This document shows positions 1 through 9,649 of a stretch of DNA of 64,000 nucleotides, in pieces. The position numbers and the translations under genes were made by a program. The notes under the pieces are model-generated. The model worked only from the letters and a program-made list of their open reading frames with translations, ran no database searches and had not been told where the DNA came from. Every line of letters starts with the position of its first letter. Positions within the stretch are counted from its first letter, which is position 1. Location: positions 52,411,201 to 52,475,200 of the forward strand of contig CM054184.1 in the NCBI GenBank assembly GCA_028829895.1, read 5' to 3'. The stretch comes from Sinotaia quadrata (taxonomy: Eukaryota; Mollusca; Gastropoda; Architaenioglossa; Viviparidae).

Positions 1-40
1 TCTCCACTCTGTGAGCTCCAATCAATTTTAAGAAGGGGGT

Positions 41-1327
41 TGTCACAGGAAATGAGGGACAGAAATTATATTTTATTTCATTTTAAAAAACCGCTAACAA
101 AACTAATTGAAGTAATCCGAGTTTTGTTATTTTGCATATTATCATGTGTAAACTTCCAGTAACGGGCACCTAAGATCTCTTTAGTAGACAGACGTTCGTG
201 ACGCAGTGTGTGTTAATATATCATATTGAATATATGTATTAGTTTATGAAGAATATGTATATTAAATAAATTGGGACAACTGCGCACTACGGTCACATGT
301 TGTTGACGAGAGAAATGGCCAGTGCGCATTAGAATTGACCACAGAAAAGCGTGCATCACGATTACCACTATATATCCAAGGCAAAAATCATGTCACAGGA
401 CATAGCTTCTGGAAGTTTTGGAGACCTTCAGTAAAGCTATATAAGAGGCAAAATGAAGACTTTTACTCTCAATGTTGAAAACGTCGATTCGTCTGAAGCC
501 AGTCTAACTTCACGTATGAATTATCTCATGTACAGAGATTTCATAAAGGAAAGCTGCAATAATCTCTTTCCATCCGTTTTCCATCCGTCTGATGCCATAT
601 ATTGAGTAACGAGGCAAAATTACTCAGTATAATTGTTGGCAAAGTGGAAAGTTCGCTGTCAAGAAAAACCCGATGCATGCGACGCTGGTTGTATGCAGTT
701 AACGACACGAGGGACCAACTTGTTCTTCCCCCTGTCTGAGTTCGTTTTGGCAGTCTATCCCGCAAATTGAGAGGCTAGCACCGAGATTTCTTACAGATAT
801 CCGGATTTCTACACTCAATGTGATGCGACGACACATCCCACTGGACGACTCCACCCGATAATGCTCAACGTCGTTGGGATGTCCGTTTCCACGACAACCG
901 GTACAACGATAATTATCGAGGCTGACAACAGTCAGCTAAATTTCAGATTTCTCCCCAGTGATAATCTGAAAGTGGTGCCTAGATTCTGCAGAATCTTCAC
1001 ATGTAATGCGACGCCTCAATTGCGTCCTATCTTCACTCTGAAGTGCCGCTTATAAGTGACGTGTGAGCTTACGTCATCTCCTTGGAACTCTGACATTAAT
1101 AGTGAGTAATAATTAGCACGGCTAACGCGCACATACTTAACTCTAGGACTGAAGAAAATGAACACTATTATATCGTTTGCAAAATAAGAACTCTAATGTT
1201 AAAAGTAATGCTTATTTTACATGTCAACTATTGTTAAAGCGGCCCCATTTGCCGCATAAGAATTGTGTAATTAATCTTTATTTTATATTTTGAATTTCAT
1301 CATTTTCATCTCCCCTTATTTCCCACA
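41..1327 (+). mobile_element. Probable 3' LTR of a retrotransposon cut by the window edge
   Basis: A purine run (AGAAGGGGG, 31-39) is followed by TGTCACAGG at 41, the usual arrangement of polypurine tract and 3' LTR start. TGTCACA is also the first seven bases of the two solo LTRs at 13569 and 23610. A TATA box (CTATATAAG, about 438-446) fits a U3 promoter. The end at 1327 is a guess based on TTTCCCACA. No protein in this stretch is recognised; a 50-codon frame starts at 451 (ATGAAGACT) and stops at 601. The element body would lie left of the window, so the target duplication cannot be tested. Confidence 0.4.
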
Positions 1328-1767
1328 GAGTGTATGACATTGGAAAGTTGAATGAATGAATTAATCACTGTGCGAAAGAGTAGTGCCCCTTTTAAATCGG
1401 GAAATAAATAACCTGATTTAAACATCTTTCAACTCTCTTGTTATTCATAGTTTTTGAGAGGGACGAAAGAATTTGTACTATTGTTTTGCACCGTTCGTCT
1501 GTTCGTCCATTTATTCACATTTATGATACACACTCACAACACACACCGCCAATAAAACGTTCCTTGGCATGACATTAATAAAGTGGGCCCCACCCAAACA
1601 TCAATGGTGTATGTCATGTGTGTCTATGTAACAACTTGACGCGACGTAATACTGGCATACGTCACCGGGCTTTTCTTGGAGGTGCACCGGAGCAGGCCAA
1701 AAATAGACTTCACCCCTTGCATCTCTAACTTCAGCTCGGGGACGGCTTGTAATGAGCCCTCCCGTTT
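1328..1767. other. Spacer between two retroelements, nothing recognised
   Basis: Unique-looking sequence with no convincing exon. A minus-strand frame (1601-1843) runs from here into the adjacent LTR remnant. Because it crosses the element boundary it is probably accidental. Confidence 0.4.
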
Positions 1768-1844
1768 TGTGACAATCATTGACACTAGCATATCCATTCA
1801 CATAACTGGAGTCGTCTGGTAATGTCCTTGGAGTCCATTTCACA
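1768..1844 (+). repeat. 5' LTR remnant, internally deleted
   Basis: It begins TGTGAC, like the 3' LTR at 6928, then jumps directly to the last 71 bp of the LTR (1774-1844, identical to 8850-8920), ending TTTCACA. Compared with the 3' copy, 1916 bp are missing. The U3 promoter region is therefore absent here, so the element is unlikely to be transcribed from its own 5' end. The TGTGAC match is only six bases and could be chance. Confidence 0.6.
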
Positions 1845-1848
1845 TAAC

Positions 1849-1866
1849 TGGAGGCTCGTACCGGCG
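1849..1866 (+). promoter_or_regulatory. tRNA primer-binding site
   Basis: TGGAGGCTCGTACCGGCG lies four bases after the CA end of the 5' LTR remnant. TGG at this position pairs with the CCA end of a tRNA. The first part resembles proline-tRNA-type sites (TGGGGGCTCGT...), but the exact tRNA is not established. Confidence 0.6.
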
Positions 1867-2317
1867 ATGTACATTCACTTAATTGACGGGTGAACGTAGA
1901 ACCTAGGGAAAACTTAGACGGGAAAACTAGCTAGGGAATCACTAAGGCGTAGGTCTAAGAAATCTATTCTTTTCTATACTTATCTTTCTTAAACTTTTCA
2001 TTGTTGTAAAGTATTGTAAATTCTTCATATCGTTGTATCGTTGTGTTGTCCACTTTATGTACGCTTGGCGTATTGTACTGTTGAAATATTGATGCATGAA
2101 TATTATGATTTGAGATAATATTTTATATTGATTGATGTGTAAGATATAGAGTTGAGATACTAGTGTAAAAATTTTTCTAGATGCATTTTGTACACTGTAA
2201 ACCTTCTCAGACATATCTAGTCAGTCGATAGGCAGAATCAATAGGACAGTAGCATTTTGTAATCGTGTAACGGGAGCGCGTAGATTAAATAGCATCCGAA
2301 ACGTTACGGAAGTCAGA
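1867..2317 (+). other. Retrotransposon 5' leader
   Basis: AT-rich untranslated leader between the primer-binding site and the gag start codon. No open frame of note was seen. The packaging signal cannot be recognised by eye. Confidence 0.5.
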
Positions 2318-5300
2318 ATGGCTAGCGCATTGATTACGAGTGAAATATGCATGGCGTGGGTGAAAGAAGGGAAAGCTCTGGCACGCGAATATGGCGAGAA
2401 TGAAAATGAGTACGCTAAGATATTCGTGGCCGAGAAAGAGAAAGAATGGAAAGAGAGGGAGGAGAGAGAAGCAAAGGAACGGAGAGAGAGAGAGGCGAAG
2501 GAGGAGAGAGAGGCGAAAGAGAGGAGAGAGGAGAGAGAGTGGGAAGCGAAAGAGAGAGAGAAGGAGAGAGAGGAGAGAGAAAGGGAAGCGAAGGAACGGA
2601 AAGAAGAGAGAGAGGTGAAGGAAAGATTGAGACTGAAAGAACTAGAGATAAAAGAAATTCTAGTAAGGGAACAAAACGTGGCACCTGAAGACATATTTCC
2701 GGAGGAAAGGAAGACGCAATCACGCGAAAGCAATGTTAAAGTACAATTTCATCCCTTTAATAAAAAGGAGGACCAAATAGATGAATATGTTAGCCTATTT
2801 GAAAAGAAAGCTATTTTAACAGGACTTCCAAACTCGCAATGGTTAAGCCAACTATCGTATTGTATGAAAGGACAGGATACCGTAGTAATAGAACGAATGG
2901 AGGTAACCGATGAACCGTATGATACATACAAAACGGCATTACTGCGATACTTTCAAGGCTCAAGCGATGTCTATAAACAGAAATTCAAAACCTTCCGTAG
3001 AGACGAAAAAGAAAGCTTCAAGCAAGCTGCGGAAAGGCTAAGATACTTGTTAGACCGCTGGTTAGAAGCAGAGAACACAGACACGGATGAGGTAGAGAGT
3101 GTTAAGGATCACTTTGTGAAGGATGTATTGATAAACTTGTCACCTCCCGCATTAATTGCATACACAAAGGAAAAGAAAGCCAACACACTGGACAGATGGA
3201 CAGAAAGGGCTGACGAGTATGAAAATGCACACGGTACACAGATAGCACCGGGTAAAGGAACACAAGTTAAACCGTCACATACAACCTCGCGACCGCCGCA
3301 ACCACAGAACAAACCGCAACAACAGCCGGTTAGTGACGATAAGGTTAAAACAGAAGGGCAGTCGAAACTAGACACTCGTCCACCTACACCACATCCACAG
3401 GGGAAACAACCTCAGACAACACAGTCAGAGGAAAAGAAAAAAGAACCCATAAAATGTTTTCAATGCGGAAAGAAAGGCCACATTAAAAGAGATTGTCGAT
3501 CAGTAATCAGCGCGATTGAACCATTTGGAGCACCACGTTTCTCCGCGAAAATTAATGGACGTAAGGTGAGAATCTTGCATGACACAGGGTGTACAATAGG
3601 ATTAGTAGTTGATCCAAGTCTAGTGCATGAACAAGATTATACAGGCGAAAAACGCACGATCACGTTGGCAGATGGGACCCGACGAACCGTGCCGATTGCT
3701 TTCGTACATATTGAGTCAAAGTATGTAACGGGACGTGTACAAGCCGTTTGTTTAAAGGGTTGTGTGACACAAGCAATCATGGGTTGTGAATACATACTAC
3801 AAGGTAATGTAAACACAGCCGACATCTCTGAAATTTGTGCCGTGAAAACACGCCGACAAATACGCAAGGAAAGTAAGAAGGAGGGTAAAGGGGACGCAGG
3901 GAGTGTCACCCCCACCCAGCCGAACGCTGACCTGGATAATGCGAAAAACAGAGATCGCGACACACTTTCTCAGTCGACAGAAGTCGAGCTGGGGGAAGGG
4001 GGTGTTGAGCTGCCAGTAACCGAAGGGGAAGACACAGCCAGCGGATTGGTCAGTGGGTCAAACTCGCTTCGCGCTGCGCAATTAGAGGACGCGTCGATCG
4101 AGCGCTGTCGAAAGAAGGCAGAACTCGAAGGGGCGTACACTTCCAAAAAATCGGGACATACGATCCAATTTCTATGGAAGAAAGGGACACTCATTCGCCA
4201 ATGCACGGGGGTGAGTGGGGCTAAGAACAGCCAACTAGTGGTACCTATGAAGCTAAGGGGGGAGGTGCTTAGAATAGCTCATGACTCGCCTGTAGCTGGA
4301 CATTTAGGGGCCGCAAAAACGCTAGCACGTGTATCCGCCAAATTCTATTGGCCGGGTATGACGGGCGACGTTGACAGGTACACCAAGTCATGTGACGTCT
4401 GCCAACGAACGAACAGGAAGACGGAAAGACTTGTACCGTTAGGGGAAACCCCTGTAATCGACACGCCATTCAAGAGAGTAGCTGTTGACCTGATCGGGGA
4501 AATAAAACCGCCATCGGGGCGAGGGCACAGATGGATTCTGACCGTGATAGATTACGCCACTCGCTACCCCGAAGCGACCCCGTTGACCTCAATTAGTACA
4601 CAAGCGGTTGCAAACGCGTTGTTCTGCATTTTTTCTCGGGTCGGATTCCCAGAAGAAATACTGTCTGATAGAGGAACGCAGTTAGTGAGTGAACTAATGA
4701 AAGAAATAAATAGAATGATACAGGTTAAGCAGATAATGACAACACCGTATCACCCACAATGTAATGGACTGGTTGAACGTCTGAACGGCGTATTGACTAG
4801 CTCATTAAAGAAGCTATGTATAGAGAAACAGCGTGACTGGGATAAGTATCTACCGGCATTATTATTCGCGCTCAGAGAGGTACCCCAACACTCGTCACTG
4901 TTCTCTCCCTTCGAACTTTTATTTGGACGCACAGTACGAGGGCCGATGTCCATATTGCGACAATACTGGACCAATGATAGTTTGACAGAGACCGTAAAAA
5001 GCACATATCAATATGTCATTGATCTGGCCAACAAGATAGATCTTAGCTGTCAGATTGCAGCCGAAAACACCCGCGTAGCGAAACGTAGGCAGGCCACGCA
5101 ATACAACAAAAAGACACGACAGACCACTATCGATGTCGGATCACAGGTGCTGTTACTATTGCCCGTACACAGAAATAAACTCGAGGTAGCATGGCAAGGA
5201 CCTTACAAGGTAACTGAGAAACTCAGTGGATGCAACTTCCGTATCCAGCAGGGAAACAAAGAGAAAGTTTTCCACGCAAACTTACTAAAACAATACAAAG

Positions 5301-6844
5301 AAAGGCCAGCACATTTGGTAGCCACGGTTGTCATCGAGGATGACGAAACATCAGTCCTGGAGGCTGAAACAGTACTGCACATAGGGCTTACCCAGAAAGA
5401 AGGCGTAAGTGACGTACTCGTGAACGTTGAATTAATGCATGACGAAAAAGAAGCAGTTCAAACCCTGCTTGAGAAATACGCAGATGTATTTTCAGACGTA
5501 CCCGGTCGGACGAAATTATGCGAATTTTCGGTTCCTACCACTGACGAAGTACCAGTGCGAGTAAAACCGTATGTACTACCATATGCAAAACAAGAGGCAG
5601 TAAAAGCGGAAATACAACAGATGTTAGAAATTGGAGTTATCGAAAAGGCTGATTCTCCATACAGCGCGCCTATAGTACTAGTACACAAAAAAGACGGAAC
5701 ACACCGGTTTTGTGTCGACTATCGGCAACTGAACAAACATGTTATATTTTCTGCCGAACCGATGCCGGAAAGTGAAAAATTGTTTGCACAGCTAAGCCGA
5801 GCTAAATTATTTAGTAAGCTTGACCTTTCGAAAGGCTACTGGCAACTTCCGGTTCGTGATCGAGACAAACCGAAACTAGCATTCAGCACGCCTGAGGGAC
5901 AGTTTCAGTGGAATGTCATGCCGTTCGGCATATTGACCGCGCCCGCCGCATTCACAAAAATGATGCGACTACTACTGGAACCCCTACAAGAGCATTCAAT
6001 ACACAATTTCATGGACGATGTGTTGATCGCAACTGAAACGTTTGTTGAGCATATTGAAGTGCTTGAGAAACTATGCGCACGATTACGCGAGTGTAATCTG
6101 ACCGCACGGCCTTCAAAATGTCTCATTGCCTACCACAAATTAGAATATTTAGGACACACAGTCGGACATGGACTGCTGTGGCCTGAGGCAAACAAAGTAC
6201 AAAAACTAACTGAGATGACACGTCCGCTGACAAAAACTAACGTCAAATCCTTCCTAGGACTAGCAGGATATTATAGAAAATTTGTTCCTAATTTTAGCGA
6301 CATAGCTGCACCTCTTAGCGCCTTGACGAAGAAAAATCAGCCCACCAACGTTGTCTGGACTCAAGGTTGTGAGGAGGCACTTGAACAACTAAAAAAATGT
6401 CTAGCACAACAACCCGTGTTACATCTACCGGATGTCAACAAAGAATTTATTTTGCGAACGGACGCTAGCAACAAAGGGTTAGGGGCCATACTCCTACAAG
6501 AGCATGACGGTACCACACACCCTATAGCATACGCCAGCCGGCGATTAAATGCGGCCGAGCAAAATTATTCTACCTCAGAGAAGGAGTGCCTAGCAATAAT
6601 CTGGGGCATACAAAAATTCCAAGCCTATCTGTATGGCAAGAAATTTGTAATCCAGACTGACCACCAACCGTTAGCGTATATCGCAAGCTCTACAAGGAGT
6701 AACGGACGACTCACCCGCTGGTCACTATTTCTCCAACAGTATCGATACCACATACAAGTAATCCGTGGAGTAGATAATATCGGCGCCGATTACCTGTCAC
6801 GAGTGCCTGACGACGAACCGCCAGCCACGACCAACGATGAATAA
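2318..6844 (+). CDS. Gag-Pol polyprotein, Gmr1-like order (Gag-PR-IN-RT-RH)
   Basis: 1508 codons with no internal stop or frameshift. Gag has an N-terminal Glu/Arg/Lys-rich helix (about 37-120), a capsid region with a SCAN-like helical stretch (about 220-310) and one zinc knuckle, CFQCGKKGHIKRDC (about 379-392). The protease active site is DTGC (about 421). Integrase has an HHCC zinc finger (about 654-690), catalytic D at about 724 (VAVDLIG), D at about 783 (SDRGTQ) and E at about 817 (NGLVERLNG), then a GPY/F module (GPYKV, about 959). Reverse transcriptase spans about 1075-1260 with FMDDVL at about 1231. RNase H follows with TDAS (about 1382) and TDHQPL (about 1447). Gag and Pol share one frame, so no frameshift is needed. 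The start is the first ATG after the leader. All catalytic residues looked for are present. Confidence 0.93.
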   Translation: MASALITSEICMAWVKEGKALAREYGENENEYAKIFVAEKEKEWKEREEREAKERREREAKEEREAKERREEREWEAKEREKEREEREREAKERKEEREVKERLRLKELEIKEILVREQNVAPEDIFPEERKTQSRESNVKVQFHPFNKKEDQIDEYVSLFEKKAILTGLPNSQWLSQLSYCMKGQDTVVIERMEVTDEPYDTYKTALLRYFQGSSDVYKQKFKTFRRDEKESFKQAAERLRYLLDRWLEAENTDTDEVESVKDHFVKDVLINLSPPALIAYTKEKKANTLDRWTERADEYENAHGTQIAPGKGTQVKPSHTTSRPPQPQNKPQQQPVSDDKVKTEGQSKLDTRPPTPHPQGKQPQTTQSEEKKKEPIKCFQCGKKGHIKRDCRSVISAIEPFGAPRFSAKINGRKVRILHDTGCTIGLVVDPSLVHEQDYTGEKRTITLADGTRRTVPIAFVHIESKYVTGRVQAVCLKGCVTQAIMGCEYILQGNVNTADISEICAVKTRRQIRKESKKEGKGDAGSVTPTQPNADLDNAKNRDRDTLSQSTEVELGEGGVELPVTEGEDTASGLVSGSNSLRAAQLEDASIERCRKKAELEGAYTSKKSGHTIQFLWKKGTLIRQCTGVSGAKNSQLVVPMKLRGEVLRIAHDSPVAGHLGAAKTLARVSAKFYWPGMTGDVDRYTKSCDVCQRTNRKTERLVPLGETPVIDTPFKRVAVDLIGEIKPPSGRGHRWILTVIDYATRYPEATPLTSISTQAVANALFCIFSRVGFPEEILSDRGTQLVSELMKEINRMIQVKQIMTTPYHPQCNGLVERLNGVLTSSLKKLCIEKQRDWDKYLPALLFALREVPQHSSLFSPFELLFGRTVRGPMSILRQYWTNDSLTETVKSTYQYVIDLANKIDLSCQIAAENTRVAKRRQATQYNKKTRQTTIDVGSQVLLLLPVHRNKLEVAWQGPYKVTEKLSGCNFRIQQGNKEKVFHANLLKQYKERPAHLVATVVIEDDETSVLEAETVLHIGLTQKEGVSDVLVNVELMHDEKEAVQTLLEKYADVFSDVPGRTKLCEFSVPTTDEVPVRVKPYVLPYAKQEAVKAEIQQMLEIGVIEKADSPYSAPIVLVHKKDGTHRFCVDYRQLNKHVIFSAEPMPESEKLFAQLSRAKLFSKLDLSKGYWQLPVRDRDKPKLAFSTPEGQFQWNVMPFGILTAPAAFTKMMRLLLEPLQEHSIHNFMDDVLIATETFVEHIEVLEKLCARLRECNLTARPSKCLIAYHKLEYLGHTVGHGLLWPEANKVQKLTEMTRPLTKTNVKSFLGLAGYYRKFVPNFSDIAAPLSALTKKNQPTNVVWTQGCEEALEQLKKCLAQQPVLHLPDVNKEFILRTDASNKGLGAILLQEHDGTTHPIAYASRRLNAAEQNYSTSEKECLAIIWGIQKFQAYLYGKKFVIQTDHQPLAYIASSTRSNGRLTRWSLFLQQYRYHIQVIRGVDNIGADYLSRVPDDEPPATTNDE

Positions 6845-6913
6845 AGAAAATTGTTCACGTATTGCATTTCTCCGTAGTATTAAGGAGATAGTGAAAAACC
6901 GATTCACTATCTA

Positions 6914-6927
6914 AAAGAAGGGGAGAA
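6914..6927 (+). promoter_or_regulatory. Polypurine tract
   Basis: AAAGAAGGGGAGAA lies immediately before the TGTGACGCAG start of the 3' LTR. This is the standard plus-strand priming site of LTR elements. It lies about 70 bp after the gag-pol stop codon. Confidence 0.8.
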
Positions 6928-8920
6928 TGTGACGCAGAAAATGCAAACTGTAAAATATTAAATTTGAAATTATTTAATTTTTTCTTTTCTTAATATTTAG
7001 AAGAGTTTTCCCATGATAAGAGAAATTCTTTCATGAGAAAACAAGTCTTTGAAGTAACTGTCTTAGGCAGCCAGGACAAAAGAACACACATGTTTACGTC
7101 GGTTAGAAGCGAACTGACTTAACCAGGGTGTGGGAGGGTGGACGCTCGACAGGGGTAGACAATCTACCAGAAACACTCTCGCATCTCTAGGCAGACCGTG
7201 ACGATAATACTTCTAAAGACGGGGAACGCTTTGGTCTCACAATAGAGTCGGAGATTCAAAGACAGACGAACCACTTACAGTCAGGTGCACATAGACGCTT
7301 GAGAAGGGAAGACACTTACGATTACGTAACAGAGACGTATGACGTCAGGGAAGAGCGACCAGCGATCTCAGATCGAGCAGCTTCTAAGAGCTAGACCGCA
7401 TGTACTAACAAGTTGGCCTTTCAGCAGACGCACTGAAGCGAAACTATAGAACAATAGTCAGCAGAGAGTAAAGAGTCTATCCTCAGGGCAGATTAGTACG
7501 GGGAATTTTGCGAATAGGTTAAATAGGCCGTCTCGGGGCTGTCAGCTCATTCTGTTACACCAAGGGATCTCGTGTTTTGCGTCCTTCCATGATTAGAAGC
7601 AAGCCAGATTGTCTGAGATGCTGAAGGACGCTACGGTAACCGCTACGGTAAACGCTACGGTAAACGCTACCATGCAGTCTACTGACGCCTACTGATGCCT
7701 ACAGTAACGCCTAAGAAAAGCCTACTGTAACGCACACACAAGTGGAAGAGAAATCTGAACGAAGGGTTTTACCGAGGAATTCAACTCTGACCACAAACCG
7801 TTGTAAAAGGGGCGATCAGGACGAATTTACGAAGACTTGTCTGTCGAGGGGATGAGCGCACGTGTCAAGCCGGGACGACCTGGATCGTTGATGTTTTAAT
7901 CTACGTTGGTTGTCATTTACTGGACTGGAATTTTGTGATAAATTCGGGACATTGTGTGAATTCGAACATTCATGACACTAAGGACCTGAGGTAATTCTGA
8001 ACTGTTCCAGCAAGCTGTAATTTATGGATATACATACTGGCCGGGAACACGCAAATTATCAGGTGATCTAAATCCTTGTTTTGTCTCGTGAAAACCTGTA
8101 AATGTTCTGTGATTTTGTTAATTCTTGTATTGTTCTTCCTGTCTTCTAATTCTTATGAATGTTGCTATAATCTTCTTTTTTTATAATATGTTTCTGAAGT
8201 GGGAAGGAGAAATTCTAATTTAAATCTCAAATTTCAAATTCTTGTAAAACTTAATTTGTCATATATTTTTTTCTTTAAATTAAAAATTACTAAAATATAT
8301 TTGTTATAAGAGACAGACAGCAGGGAATACTCTTTTCTAAAGTAACGTGTTATTTTTCTGTGAGATCTGCGAATCTCGGATTTTGCCTATGTGAAACCTA
8401 TTTGAAATTTCGTAAACTTAATTTGTTATCATTCTTTTATATTTTAATAAATTTTGTTAAATTTAATAACTTGCTCACTCAATTACGTAACCTGAGGCAA
8501 ATGTGTAATAGGGGACAGTGGGGGCTCGTAAAATTGACGTAATTTACGTTTTTGACAAAGACAGTCGCGACACATTTCTTAGAGCAAGTCTGTCACCTAA
8601 TAGGGGAGAAATTGTGAGGGCCTGGTAACGACTTTGAGACTGGAGAATAGGTTCGTTCAGTTAGGAGTCGGTTATCTGGACGGGTAACACTTGGGGTGGG
8701 AGACGTAATTAATGACGTACCCCAGGCTTGACCTAGTCACTCCCAGACTGCAGAAGACAAAGACCCTGTCGTGGACCTAGTGTATGATTGTAGACGGATT
8801 GGAAGTGGAGAGGTAATTAATTCATATTTTAAAATCATCTTCATTTAATAATCATTGACACTAGCATATCCATTCACATAACTGGAGTCGTCTGGTAATG
8901 TCCTTGGAGTCCATTTCACA
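6928..8920 (+). repeat. 3' LTR, 1993 bp, possibly composite
   Basis: It starts TGTGACGCAG after the polypurine tract and ends CCATTTCACA, giving TGTG...CACA termini. The final 71 bp (8850-8920) match 1774-1844 exactly. Inside it are short tandem pieces (CGCTACGGTAAA-like, 7630-7735), a second primer-site-like word (TGGGGGCTCGT at about 8518) preceded by GGGGACA, and a second polypurine-like run followed by TTGTGAGGG (about 8602-8617). These may mean the LTR is really 6928-8516 plus a nested, mostly deleted second element. No long open frame was seen. Confidence 0.6.
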
Positions 8921-9002
8921 ATGACTGTTGACATTTTCACATATAAGTGTATTGCTTTTTCTCTTAGACTAGTGCCAAACCTGTACACGCTGAAGAATAT
9001 AC

Positions 9003-9485
9003 CTGAAATCAATCCAAAACTCATCACATATGAAGTGTGGTCCATGCCTTCCTCTTGTCGCCGTCAATTGGTTGAAGACTTTATCAACGTCAGTCTTTTC
9101 ACTGTAAAAGTCGTACTCATGGAGGTGGACACTGCCCACTCCTGATGGTGTGGTGGGATCATTGTGCATCGACACCTGTATCACGTGGTTTATCATGCGT
9201 GTCGCTGCTAAGCTGTCGATCTTAATACTGACGAGATTTACATCGTGACCCTGTCTCAGCCATGTCAAGGCCATCAGGACTAACATCACGGACTTGCCCA
9301 CACCTGGCGGACCGGTCAAAAAGACTTTAGTCGGTGCTCTGGTCAACAGGCTGATCTGTTCCGGAGTTAATACCAGTGACGTCATTCTCTCACCTGTGAC
9401 TGCCACACCCTGTCCTTCCGTTCTTACCTCAATGCGTGGGGGCTTTGGCCAGTAGACAGAGACAGTTGTTGCGGGACCGCAAAAC
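9003..9485 (-). CDS. P-loop NTPase exon of NERD-like/NTPase gene
   Basis: On the minus strand, CTCTGATATCAG/GTTTTGCGG gives the acceptor and TTTCAG/GTATATTC the donor. The 160-codon frame contains an LTPEQ helix, a Walker A motif GPPGVGKS (residues 58-65 of the exon) and a Walker B-like FICDE (151-155). This resembles superfamily 1 helicase-like or STAND-like ATPases. The frame enters in phase 2, but the preceding exon at 10953-11033 leaves in phase 0. Either an intermediate exon was missed, or splicing uses the internal acceptor AAGGACAG/GGTGTGG, which restores phase 0 but drops 25 codons. The next exon downstream is not found: the 3' LTR of the retrotransposon ends 83 bp further on, so the gene is probably interrupted. 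Confidence 0.7.
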
Positions 9486-9649
9486 CTGATATCAGAGAAT
9501 CACGTGTTAAGTAAACAAACAAACAAAAAATAAAACCTTGCTAATTCGACGTCTGTCACAAATAAAACATTAGAAATATACCCGTTAGGGGGTAAACAAA
9601 TGTTCATTATTCTTCATACTACATGTTTACTACGATAAGTAAATTATTA

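Larger units (their letters stand above)
1768..8920 (+). mobile_element. Gmr1-like Ty3/gypsy-class LTR retrotransposon
   Basis: The order is a truncated 5' LTR remnant (1768-1844), primer-binding site (1849 on), leader, a single gag-pol frame (2318-6844), polypurine tract (6914-6927) and a long 3' LTR (6928-8920). The last 71 bp of both LTRs are identical. Integrase lies upstream of reverse transcriptase, as in Copia, but the RT, RNase H, GPY/F and HHCC modules are of Ty3/gypsy type; this combination defines the Gmr1-like group. The uninterrupted polyprotein points to recent insertion. The flanks (CGTTT before, ATGAC after) do not form a target-site duplication, so the 5' side has probably been rearranged. 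Confidence 0.85.

Noticed and set aside
1601..1843. Minus-strand 80-residue frame sharing 23 residues with a frame at 8845-9045, suggesting a host exon duplicated by insertion
   Set aside because: The shared part is exactly the 71-bp LTR tail, which abuts a primer-binding site on one side and ends CACA on both. The frames are LTR read-through rather than a duplicated host exon.
6928..8849. Tandem element (LTR, primer site and leader of a second copy) after the gag-pol body
   Set aside because: Sequence after the primer-site-like word at 8518 does not match the leader at 1867-2317 beyond about 11 bases.
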